Below, one piece after another: positions 6,760 through 15,353 of a DNA stretch of 25,747 nucleotides; within the stretch, counting starts at the first letter, position 1, and the number at the start of each line of letters is the position of its first letter. A program made the translations under genes and the position numbers. Below the pieces are notes generated by a model. That model did no database searches. It worked only from the letters and a program-made list of their open reading frames with translations, and was not told the DNA's origin. Location of the stretch: positions 1-25,747 of IMG/VR virus record IMGVR_UViG_3300025117_000214; one strand, 5' to 3'. Origin of the DNA: a virus.

Positions 6760-8394
6760 TTACTTCTTAAATTCTGTTAATTTATTTTCTAATAGTTTTT
6801 TTATTCCCATTAACTGTATTTCAGCATCATTCAATATATTTAAATTAGTATTAATAATATTATCTGTATTTCCAGTAATTTTCCATTTAATGCTTAAATT
6901 TGAGTAAAATGGATCTGATTGAAATTTGTTAAACTGAGCTGTATCTACTTCTAATATTTTAGATTTAGGATTGTTTACCTGTCTTAGAAAATATCTTGTA
7001 AAATATCCATTATTATAGTCAGCTTCTTTTGGTAAAGTCTTCTTTTCTTTAGCATAATCGTTTGCGGGAGCATTAGTCAATTTTTTATAAATTTGAATAG
7101 TTATTACATTTTCTTTGCTTAATTTATTGATTATAATTTTACTTGGTAATAATTCTATTATTCCGCTTGGCAGTGAAACGATAATTTCTTCTATAAATTC
7201 TTCTAATGTGAAGTCTGATATAAATAAAGTTTCTATACTAATGTCACTATCAATATTCACGTTTCTTATTAATCTATCAATTATATTTGTTGTAGCATTT
7301 AAATTTGCTAATATTTGTATTGAATCTGTTGTACGACATAAAACATAAGTATTTATTGAGGAACTTTCAACTAATTGAATAGTTTTTATTAATCTATCTA
7401 TTTCTAAGTTTGTATTGACATTTAAATCAGCTGATATATTTACAAAATTTCCTTTTGTAATATTACAGGTTATCAATGTTGTGCCAGTAATATCACTGTT
7501 TAAATTTGTCTCTTTTATAAGAGTGTCAATTATTTTAGTGGTTGAATTTAAACTAGCTAATAATTCTATTGAATTTAATGTTTTACACGATATATAAGTG
7601 TTTGTTAATGAACTCTCAGTTAATTGAATTGTTTTTACTAACTTATCTATTTCTAGACTTGTAGAAATATTTAAATTAGCAGATATGTCTATAGGATTTG
7701 CTGGATTTCCAGTCGTGATATTACATGTTATTAATGTAGTACCGTTAATACTACTCACTGGAAGCGAATCAACAGTTAATTCTAAATTTAATAAAGTGTT
7801 TATAGAACTTGTTTCATATGTTATTATGTTTCGTATTAATCTATTGTTTATAAGTGTGTTTATTGATGAAGTAGAAACTAAATTAATTACTGAAGATGTT
7901 TCATATACTGCATAAATAGCATTTAAAAATTGTTGATTAGTTGATGTTGAAGTGCCCCATGGATTGACTAAAGAAGTATTATTTGTTGAATTATAATGAT
8001 GTTCTTGTGTTGCATCAGCAGTAGTATCTATAGAAGATGCTGTAGTTGTATTATCAATTTGTAATGCCAGCCAATAAGTAGTTCCAGAAACTATTGCAAT
8101 ATTTAACCCAGATGCTGTTTTCCATCCAGAAATTGTTCCTTTAGCAACATCACCGCTGGAACCAAGTAAGACATCTGGCTGATCACTTCCAGAATGGCTG
8201 TAGATTCCTATCTGAAAATTTGCTGCATCACTATTGTTCGACGCCCAATATCCCATTTGTGTAACTGAGCCATTAATAGAAGAAATTACACGAAATGCTC
8301 GTGAAGTATTATCTGTTACAATACCTGCACCAGCAGGATCAGCTGTTGGTGCTACAGATACAAATCCACAATTTGTTCCTAATACTAATGCCAT
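6760..8394 (-). CDS. Repeat-containing tail adhesin with lectin-like N-terminus
   Basis: A 544-residue virion protein in three parts. Residues 1-165 look like a jelly-roll, carbohydrate-binding type domain (FQIGIYSHSG, GTTYWLALQIDNT, NPWGTST, AIYAVYE). Residues about 166-390 are repeats: GTTLITCNIT starts at 218 and again at 304, giving two copies of about 86 and 83 residues, and shorter units of the form SINTLINNRLIRNI recur before and inside them. Residues about 400-544 form a separate domain with NNGYFTRYFLRQVNNP and LSIKWKITG, a type I recall from other T4-like structural proteins and which probably anchors it to the baseplate. ATG at 8394 is three bases after the tailspike stop. The tailspike's C-terminus contains the same repeat motif, so the two proteins share modules. 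Probable role: host-surface binding. Confidence 0.65.
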   Translation of the reverse strand: MALVLGTNCGFVSVAPTADPAGAGIVTDNTSRAFRVISSINGSVTQMGYWASNNSDAANFQIGIYSHSGSDQPDVLLGSSGDVAKGTISGWKTASGLNIAIVSGTTYWLALQIDNTTTASSIDTTADATQEHHYNSTNNTSLVNPWGTSTSTNQQFLNAIYAVYETSSVINLVSTSSINTLINNRLIRNIITYETSSINTLLNLELTVDSLPVSSINGTTLITCNITTGNPANPIDISANLNISTSLEIDKLVKTIQLTESSLTNTYISCKTLNSIELLASLNSTTKIIDTLIKETNLNSDITGTTLITCNITKGNFVNISADLNVNTNLEIDRLIKTIQLVESSSINTYVLCRTTDSIQILANLNATTNIIDRLIRNVNIDSDISIETLFISDFTLEEFIEEIIVSLPSGIIELLPSKIIINKLSKENVITIQIYKKLTNAPANDYAKEKKTLPKEADYNNGYFTRYFLRQVNNPKSKILEVDTAQFNKFQSDPFYSNLSIKWKITGNTDNIINTNLNILNDAEIQLMGIKKLLENKLTEFKK

Positions 8395-8397
8395 ATT

Positions 8398-10578
8398 TTA
8401 TAAGACTGTTGTAATTGGAATGTTTCTAATTATTTTACTATTAATAAGTGTCAATATAGAACCCGTGGTATATAAAATAAAAGAATTACTTTGACTTTGA
8501 AATTCATATGCACCAAGATCAAACGTTCCTAATCTATTAAAATGCAAAATATCACTATCAAATAATGAAAATGAAGTATTAAGTGATATTGAAGTGGCAT
8601 AATTAATAGCTGGAGAGCCTGATTGTAGGCCAAAATTTATAATATTAAAATTAGAATCAGAAGGCTGTAAATAAAAATTAGATGATGATATGTCATAAAA
8701 TAATGGATCTAAGTGAATATCATTTGCTCCTGATGTCCAACTTAAAGCATCATATATTGAATTACTATAGGATAAATTATAGTCAAAAATACTTCCATGA
8801 TTGGTACCACCAACTTGCAAACCTCTTGCACCAAAAACAGTAATATTATTTTTAACTGTCACATTTAATTGAGATGATCCCTTAATTCCACTATCATATG
8901 AACCATGACATGTATTAAAAACAATAATATTTGCATCATTTCTAAATGAATGAGATGTTGCTGATATTCCCACTCCACAGTTATACATTAAATTATTATA
9001 TACATCACAACGTTTTGCAGCATAAACAGCAACACCAGCCGCTGATGCTGTTGGGGGTTTCCATCCGCTTGTGCTCCAAATTACATTCTTCATTATATTA
9101 TTTCTTACTATACAATATTCACATTCCCATTCATAAGCATCACTGGGAGCATCAGTTATGCCAGTCCAAGAAATTGGAATATCAAAAACAACACCACTCC
9201 CATCACCACTTCCACACCAGTCAATTATATTATCTTCTATTATAACATGTTCCCAACCATGCGTCTGAATGCAGTTAAATCCTTGTGCTACTTGAAGTCC
9301 ACCATCACTATATCTATATCCACTTGATATTATTATATTTCTAGAAACATTTGATTCAGTAACTGATCCAGATCTTGAACTTAATAAAGATAATCCTACT
9401 ATTTCTCCTTCTATATATTCAAAATAATTATCAGTTATTTGCCAATTATATGAACTACTTCTCGGATAAATAAAATCAGGATCGCGATAATAATTAATTG
9501 CTTGATTATTTATATTTTTAAAAGAATTATGTGTTATAAATATATCTCTTGCCAAGCCCTCTGATCCAAACAAACCTCCAGGAACAAATCCATCATTAAA
9601 TCTCTGCAATCCCTCATCAGGTGGTACTGCATGATCATATTGAAAAGTCATTCCAAGCCCACGGCCACCGCTTTGTGAATAATTCGTATTATTATTTAAT
9701 GGAATTCTGCTATCTAAATCATGAAAATTATTGTGACTTATATATATATGATGAGTATCAACATGCGAATTATTTCTATTTAATAAAAACTTTATTCCTT
9801 CTCTAGTTCCTGTAAATTCTGATCGAGTTACTATTAAATTTGCCACATCTTGAAAAAAAACCATGCCACCCCTCTCATCATAAACACCCCATCTTGTAGA
9901 ATCTACTCCCCAATTATCAAATTTACAATGATCTATTTCTATATATTGACAACCTTGACCAAATCTTATTAAAGCTGTTGTCCAATTACCTGATTGTGAA
10001 AATTGAACATCTGTTATATTTAAATTTTCAAATTTTAAGTATTTTCTTGAGCTATTAATATCTATTACTCTTTGTAATTCGCCACCACCACTTAAATCAG
10101 GCTTGCTTCCACTTCCATAAGCACCAAACGTTATATATCTACTTTGAGAGCCCTCAGCTGAGATTGTAAATGATTGAGTTGGCCATAGAACACCTCTTTT
10201 GAATAAAACATTATCACCATTAATTAAAGTCGTTGAATTTAATTTAGATAAATTTTGCCACGGAACTAACGATGATGTTCCTATATTTGCATCACTCCCG
10301 CTATCAAAATCTAAATAATATGTTGTCCCACTGATAGCTGTAAAATTATTATTTAAAGAATCAGTCGACTGAGTTATTTCTATTTGAGTCGGAGTAAAAG
10401 TTATACTTTTTTTAGTAGGAGTTATAAAGCCATTAAACTCATTTATAAAAGACTGACTATACTGACCATTAGCATCTGTATATACTATATAGTTACTGGA
10501 AGAATCTTCAATAGATACTGTTACTAATGTAATTGGAATACTTGCACTATTTATAGATCCCGATACAATTATTGCCAT
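8398..10578 (-). CDS. Tailspike with right-handed beta-helix, probable polysaccharide depolymerase
   Basis: A 726-residue protein. Residues 1-85 resemble a small immunoglobulin-like or carboxypeptidase-regulatory-like domain (TVSIEDSSSNYIVYTDANGQY). From about residue 87, YYLDFDSGSDANIGTSS followed by PWQNLSKLN and LFKRGVLW is the classic opening of a pectate-lyase-type parallel beta-helix. Many NNxF/NNIM-type turns follow (HNNFHDL, DNYFEYI, EDNIIDW, RNNIMKN, YNNLMYN). SPAINYA and LGTFDLGAYEFQ near the end are typical of the last coils. The final 27 residues (GSILTLINSKIIRNI) match the repeat motif of the next protein. Such proteins bind or cut host surface glycans. The active site cannot be picked out by eye. 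ATG at 10578 directly follows the hub stop codon, with AAGGA in the overlap. Confidence 0.8.
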   Translation of the reverse strand: MAIIVSGSINSASIPITLVTVSIEDSSSNYIVYTDANGQYSQSFINEFNGFITPTKKSITFTPTQIEITQSTDSLNNNFTAISGTTYYLDFDSGSDANIGTSSLVPWQNLSKLNSTTLINGDNVLFKRGVLWPTQSFTISAEGSQSRYITFGAYGSGSKPDLSGGGELQRVIDINSSRKYLKFENLNITDVQFSQSGNWTTALIRFGQGCQYIEIDHCKFDNWGVDSTRWGVYDERGGMVFFQDVANLIVTRSEFTGTREGIKFLLNRNNSHVDTHHIYISHNNFHDLDSRIPLNNNTNYSQSGGRGLGMTFQYDHAVPPDEGLQRFNDGFVPGGLFGSEGLARDIFITHNSFKNINNQAINYYRDPDFIYPRSSSYNWQITDNYFEYIEGEIVGLSLLSSRSGSVTESNVSRNIIISSGYRYSDGGLQVAQGFNCIQTHGWEHVIIEDNIIDWCGSGDGSGVVFDIPISWTGITDAPSDAYEWECEYCIVRNNIMKNVIWSTSGWKPPTASAAGVAVYAAKRCDVYNNLMYNCGVGISATSHSFRNDANIIVFNTCHGSYDSGIKGSSQLNVTVKNNITVFGARGLQVGGTNHGSIFDYNLSYSNSIYDALSWTSGANDIHLDPLFYDISSSNFYLQPSDSNFNIINFGLQSGSPAINYATSISLNTSFSLFDSDILHFNRLGTFDLGAYEFQSQSNSFILYTTGSILTLINSKIIRNIPITTVL

Positions 10579-13332
10579 TTATATCCTTTCATATTCTTGT
10601 GAAACTTTAAAGACTTGATCAACGTATTCTCTGTTCCAAGAATCAACTGGTTTACCAAATTTGTATAAGTCTATGATTCTGCCTTGCCCTATATTGTATG
10701 CTGCAACTGTCCCCATTAATAATTCATTACCAGATATTCCAACTTTAATAAGAGAATTTCTTTTTTCATTTAAAATATCTATTGCTAGTTTAGTTGCAGG
10801 TACAGGAGATTTCCATTCGCCAGCTATTATTCTATCATAAATCCAACCGGGCTTGTTAGCAACATCGTTTATTTGCCAAAATGAATGTGCTGTTCCATTT
10901 CCATCAGGATTTCTTACTTCACAATTAGTTTTTGCATCTTTATCTAAATCTATAAACACACCGTATTCTGCATATAAAATTCCTGCAAGTATAGATTCTG
11001 GATATGAATCAAAACTCCTTGTTAATAATAATTGAGACACGATAATATCGCCCATGTTGTCTTTTATCCATTTTAGAATATTTTTTTGTGGCTGGCCATT
11101 CCACCTACTATTATTTAAGTTAGCTAAATCTTTGGCGGTTTGACTGCTTTGTTGTTTATACTTTATTTGTCCTACTGATTTATCAAATACTCTTAATATA
11201 GCTCTTATTTTAGTGGTCCAATAATTACTTTGAACTGAATGATCTATTCCAGAAATTTGAAAGACAGAATTTTTATTATAAAAATCAGGAACCATATCTA
11301 AATTAAACACATCTCCAATTTTTAATCCACTTATTCCCTTAATGTCAAAATCTAAATCTGCAGGAATAACAAATTCATATTTACTATTATTTTTTTCAGG
11401 ACTAGAATATATTTTCTTTTTCATAGCATTTATCAGATCATTTTCATTTACTTCTTTTTTCCATTCTAATCTTGGCAACATCGTTATTTTAAAATCATCG
11501 TTGAATCCACTATTGTCTTCAGATGTAAACAGTTGATCTTTATCATTTTCATTTTGTGTCTGATTTGTGTTAGAATCCTCATTTGATGATGCTTTAGCCA
11601 ATCCTGGAGTGTTAGGCAATTCGTATTTAGTAGTCTTTATAAAAAAATCGACATAGGATTCTTCATTCCATATATTTATTATGCTATCGTTGTCTGTATT
11701 TAATTGTACAGGGTCATCAGACTCTTTATTCAGTCCATATAGAGATGTCATAGTAACAGACTCTGGAAGCTTAGTAATAAAATTAATATTTTTTATAATT
11801 CCCTCACCACCATACATCTTAAATGTATATAATTTATCAGATTCACCGTCTATAATTTCTAAGAGTTTTGGATCGAAATAATTATCGTCTATGACACACA
11901 TTTCTTGTGTAGGTTCTTTAATCTTTAACTTAAAATTCCAAAAATTTATACATGCTGAATTTATTTGATTTAATATAGACATCAGTGCATCTACAAGCTT
12001 GTCATTATCTTTGAATGCCCTTTTTACAACTTCTAAATCAACATAAATGTGTCTAATATATCCTGCTGATTTATCTGAATTGTCTGGATTGTTGGTTGAC
12101 TCATTAAATCTTATTCCATATTTCTCATTAGCTTTTTGTCCGTTATTTATATAACAGACACTTAAATTTGTAGACCTTAAAAATTCGTTATTACTTATTT
12201 TGTAAGAATTTCTTTCTTTATCTAAAAAACTGCTAAATCTTTTATTATTTATTTCTCTACTGAATCCTTTAGATAATATTTCATTGTTTTTTGATGATAT
12301 TTTTGGAGCCGACTCTTTACTGCTAAGTCTAAATATCTGCCCGTCTTCATTAGAGAACTTAGCTCCAAGATGTGAATTTACTATTATATCTTCTATGAAT
12401 CCCCAAGTAACAAACTTTTTGATATTACCAATAGTACTTGTTATATTTGTTACGCCTGTAGGACCTGGGGTTCTTGTTGTTATATTATTTTTTGATTCTC
12501 CAGAATCAATATAAACGTGTATATCTCTGCTTAATGAATTATTACTGTTGCTATACTGTCCACTGGTTACAATTTCTTCTAAATCATTTTCTACAAATTG
12601 CTTTATTGTCCTTTTATACTTTTGTTCTATTCCACCACTAGAGATTTTTGGTTTTAATTCTACTTGTTGAACTAACTGTAATCCGTACATCAATGCTCCT
12701 TCATTAATAACGTCAGTTGTACAATTAAATCCACCATCACTTCTTAGTGTTATATCAAAATTAGATACTATTCCAAAACAACCATCATAATTACCATTGC
12801 TTTTTAACGATCTTTCATAAAACAAAAGCCACTGGTTATGCTTATATACATCCAAATCATACAAATCAGAATCGTTAAGAGTAAATAAATCTCCATCTTG
12901 TAACCATCCCCATTCAATTAACACAGACCTACCAGGGTTCAAAAAATATGGAGCATATTGATTCAATTGCTGTTTAGAATTTATTTGCCATTGAATCTGG
13001 GCTATTCTGGTTCCTCCCCTCGAGCCCTTATATTTAATATCTATCCCGGTAATTCCTGGACGGAACCTGTAAGAATCTGATTCATCATAGACATTGTTAA
13101 AAACAAAGCTGGATTGGTTCTCATTTTTATTTTTTATAATGCCAACCATAGAAATAAATTCGGGATTATTTAAAGATTTCACACCACTCGTGACTTTCAC
13201 CCAAGCAGTAATTTGATTTATTCTTGATTCTGGAAGCTGTTTTTTACTTAGTTCATCTCGAATATTTTGTTGTAAAAAAGAAACATAGGGAAAACCTTCA
13301 TATCTGCGAACATCTTCAAAGATTTGTGTCAT
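10579..13332 (-). CDS. Baseplate hub protein with C-terminal lysozyme/transglycosylase-like domain
   Basis: A 917-residue protein. The N-terminal part looks like a contractile-tail hub (gp27/late-control-D-like), with RIAQIQWQINSKQQL, LNPGRSVLIEWGW (a WGW motif near residue 140) and FGIVSNFDITLRSDGG. The middle includes an Asn/Asp-rich linker and DIKGISGLKIGDVFNLD with FQISGIDHSV, typical of hub beta-barrels. The last 170 residues look like a goose-type lysozyme or lytic transglycosylase: ILAGILYAEYG with probable catalytic E789, HSFWQIN (from H816), and GTVAAYNIGQGRI. The fusion would place a peptidoglycan-cutting domain at the tail tip for DNA entry, as gp5 does in T4. ATG at 13332 has only a weak Shine-Dalgarno. 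It is followed directly by the tailspike gene. Confidence 0.78.
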   Translation of the reverse strand: MTQIFEDVRRYEGFPYVSFLQQNIRDELSKKQLPESRINQITAWVKVTSGVKSLNNPEFISMVGIIKNKNENQSSFVFNNVYDESDSYRFRPGITGIDIKYKGSRGGTRIAQIQWQINSKQQLNQYAPYFLNPGRSVLIEWGWLQDGDLFTLNDSDLYDLDVYKHNQWLLFYERSLKSNGNYDGCFGIVSNFDITLRSDGGFNCTTDVINEGALMYGLQLVQQVELKPKISSGGIEQKYKRTIKQFVENDLEEIVTSGQYSNSNNSLSRDIHVYIDSGESKNNITTRTPGPTGVTNITSTIGNIKKFVTWGFIEDIIVNSHLGAKFSNEDGQIFRLSSKESAPKISSKNNEILSKGFSREINNKRFSSFLDKERNSYKISNNEFLRSTNLSVCYINNGQKANEKYGIRFNESTNNPDNSDKSAGYIRHIYVDLEVVKRAFKDNDKLVDALMSILNQINSACINFWNFKLKIKEPTQEMCVIDDNYFDPKLLEIIDGESDKLYTFKMYGGEGIIKNINFITKLPESVTMTSLYGLNKESDDPVQLNTDNDSIINIWNEESYVDFFIKTTKYELPNTPGLAKASSNEDSNTNQTQNENDKDQLFTSEDNSGFNDDFKITMLPRLEWKKEVNENDLINAMKKKIYSSPEKNNSKYEFVIPADLDFDIKGISGLKIGDVFNLDMVPDFYNKNSVFQISGIDHSVQSNYWTTKIRAILRVFDKSVGQIKYKQQSSQTAKDLANLNNSRWNGQPQKNILKWIKDNMGDIIVSQLLLTRSFDSYPESILAGILYAEYGVFIDLDKDAKTNCEVRNPDGNGTAHSFWQINDVANKPGWIYDRIIAGEWKSPVPATKLAIDILNEKRNSLIKVGISGNELLMGTVAAYNIGQGRIIDLYKFGKPVDSWNREYVDQVFKVSQEYERI

Positions 13333-13371
13333 TATAAATTAATTCTTCTTGATTTAATAAAATTTTTATTA

Positions 13372-13671
13372 TCATCTATTTAGGTTCTCTAGTTTAGAAA
13401 TTATTTCACCTATTCTCGTTCTATTTGGAATGCAAATCTGGGTACCTGGTTCTATGAATAAAGTTCCTTGGATATTATTTGTTATGGCTATGATCCAGTA
13501 TAGCTCTGGATCATTATAATATTGATATGCCAGTAAATCTAACCTTGTTTCTCTATTTGCAGTTATATAGGTATCAATATCTAATTTAGATATTTCTGGA
13601 TATAATGTTGAACTATAATATCTCTTACCAGTTTTTGTTTTAAATTGTTTTGTGTGAATATATCGATTCAT
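13372..13671 (-). CDS. gp53: gp53-like baseplate wedge protein with LysM-type fold
   Basis: A 99-residue protein. Its centre, RLDLLAYQYYNDPELYWIIA (about 43-62), followed by ITNNIQGTLFIEPGTQICIP, is the pattern of phage LysM-like baseplate proteins such as T4 gp53 and P2 gpX. These clamp baseplate parts together rather than binding cell wall. T4 gp53 is longer (about 196 residues), so this is a short version, mostly the LysM core. ATG at 13671 abuts the stop of the upstream tube/baseplate gene (TAAATG), pointing to coupled translation. Position between that gene and the hub gene fits the role. Confidence 0.75.
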   Translation of the reverse strand: MNRYIHTKQFKTKTGKRYYSSTLYPEISKLDIDTYITANRETRLDLLAYQYYNDPELYWIIAITNNIQGTLFIEPGTQICIPNRTRIGEIISKLENLNR

Positions 13672-15345
13672 TTATTTAATAATACTAAATTTCGTTGATT
13701 TTTGATTAAAATGTGGCATAATTGTTTTTGGTGTAGAAAATCCAAACATTAACGTAAATCCAATTGTTAATTCAACAATCATAGGTAGTTGGAATCCTTC
13801 TTCTATATCCCACAACGTATTTTCATTTGGTCTAAAATTTATACTATCAAAATATCCGTAAATATCATGGTATAAATCTCCAAGAGTTAGTTTAACAATT
13901 GGACCACGCATCACATTGTCATTTTTATATTCTGTTGGATAACAAAGACCAACTAATCTATTTATCTTCCTCCACTGTGATATGACTTCTCTCTTGCTTT
14001 GTGAATATACGTTTAATGTAAAAGATATTTTTCTAGTTGTTCTATCGTAAGTATAAGAAGTGTCAGCACGTCCCAAATAATTAGTCTCAGTCCAAGTTGG
14101 AGAAACATCATCTGCAATATCAGTTAGTATTGCTCTAAATATTATTGTTTCCTTATTAAAAATATCATATACTTTAAACTTTATAGTATCTTTTAGATTA
14201 TCAGTATAATCTTCACCAATATCTAACATATTTATTTTATCTAAAGAATCATTTTCATTTCCAAATTCTTTAGATTTATCAAAATTCATTTGAGGGAATC
14301 CAAGTCTATTTACTATTTCTCTTATATCTGGTCGATTTTCATATCTATTATCTGGATCTGCTTGAACTCCTAAAGACTGTTGATATAATTTTGCTTTATC
14401 AATGTTAGATTGATTAATCTTATTTGATATTGCAGATGTTGCTTTGATGAATCGTGCAAACGATGCTGGTAAAGCATTATTTTTAGCACCTCCTGGTTGT
14501 GCAAAATTATTAATTATAGAATCTGGATTTAAATAACTATTTTTTTTCCAATTTAAAAATCTATTTTCTAAAGTGTCACCATACAACTCTCTAGCATCCT
14601 TATAATTTAATATTTCACTAGCATAACCAATATATTTATCATAGGTAAAATAATTCCCTAAATTATTAGACCATTTTGGCTTTGTCATATCTATCCAAGC
14701 AACAGGTTTTGTATATTTAATTCCTTGTTGAGATAAAATCATAATCTCTGCTGCATCTATTCCTTTTCCAAATGCTCTTTCAAAATCATAATTAGATAAA
14801 GTTCCTGTATTTGCTAATCCAGAAATAACTGGCAATAAAGCAGATATTCCAACACTTTTTATCGTGTTAAAAATTAAATCTGTAGAATTTGATAAATCTA
14901 TCTTATCGATATTTGGAGGGTTTGTCGCCATAAATACTTGGGGTGGTATTGTCTGAAATATCATTCTGCTCTTGGGAATTCCTAAAATATTTGGACTTGG
15001 TAAGAAATTATTTATTGTATTTTCTATGAATGGATTTCTTAAAGCAATACCAGCTAATCTTAATGCAATTGAAGTAATCCCACCCCTTGTAGCACCAGGA
15101 ACTAATAAACTTAATCCATTTTGAACTAAATCAGTAACACTATTTGTCCCAAGTAAAAAACCACCTGCTGTAGATATTAATGAGGTGTAACCATATTTTT
15201 TATAATATATGTCAAGTAAATTTTGACCATTAATACTATTACTAGAAAAATTAAATTTTTTGTAAGTATCTAATAATGTTGTTTTAGAAAATTCAGTGTC
15301 ATATAATGGTATATTTTTTTTATAATGTTCTAACAATTTCGACAT
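13672..15345 (-). CDS. Tail-tube initiator / baseplate protein (gp48/gp54-type role inferred)
   Basis: A 557-residue protein. The N-terminal 150 residues include a glycine/alanine-rich, hydrophobic stretch (LISTAGGFLLGTNSV, GGITSIALRLAGIAL). The C-terminal domain (about 385-557) has FRAILTDIADDVSPTW, YLGRADTSYTYDRTTRKISF and ISQWRKINRLVGLCYP, then VKLTLGDLYHDIYGYF and a final VELTIGFTLMFG. This resembles tube-like beta domains of baseplate proteins that cap the baseplate and start the tail tube. It lies between tape measure and gp53, where such genes are expected. ATG at 15345 is 8 bases after the tape measure stop. The exact T4 counterpart is uncertain. Confidence 0.62.
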   Translation of the reverse strand: MSKLLEHYKKNIPLYDTEFSKTTLLDTYKKFNFSSNSINGQNLLDIYYKKYGYTSLISTAGGFLLGTNSVTDLVQNGLSLLVPGATRGGITSIALRLAGIALRNPFIENTINNFLPSPNILGIPKSRMIFQTIPPQVFMATNPPNIDKIDLSNSTDLIFNTIKSVGISALLPVISGLANTGTLSNYDFERAFGKGIDAAEIMILSQQGIKYTKPVAWIDMTKPKWSNNLGNYFTYDKYIGYASEILNYKDARELYGDTLENRFLNWKKNSYLNPDSIINNFAQPGGAKNNALPASFARFIKATSAISNKINQSNIDKAKLYQQSLGVQADPDNRYENRPDIREIVNRLGFPQMNFDKSKEFGNENDSLDKINMLDIGEDYTDNLKDTIKFKVYDIFNKETIIFRAILTDIADDVSPTWTETNYLGRADTSYTYDRTTRKISFTLNVYSQSKREVISQWRKINRLVGLCYPTEYKNDNVMRGPIVKLTLGDLYHDIYGYFDSINFRPNENTLWDIEEGFQLPMIVELTIGFTLMFGFSTPKTIMPHFNQKSTKFSIIK

Positions 15346-15353
15346 GTAATTAT

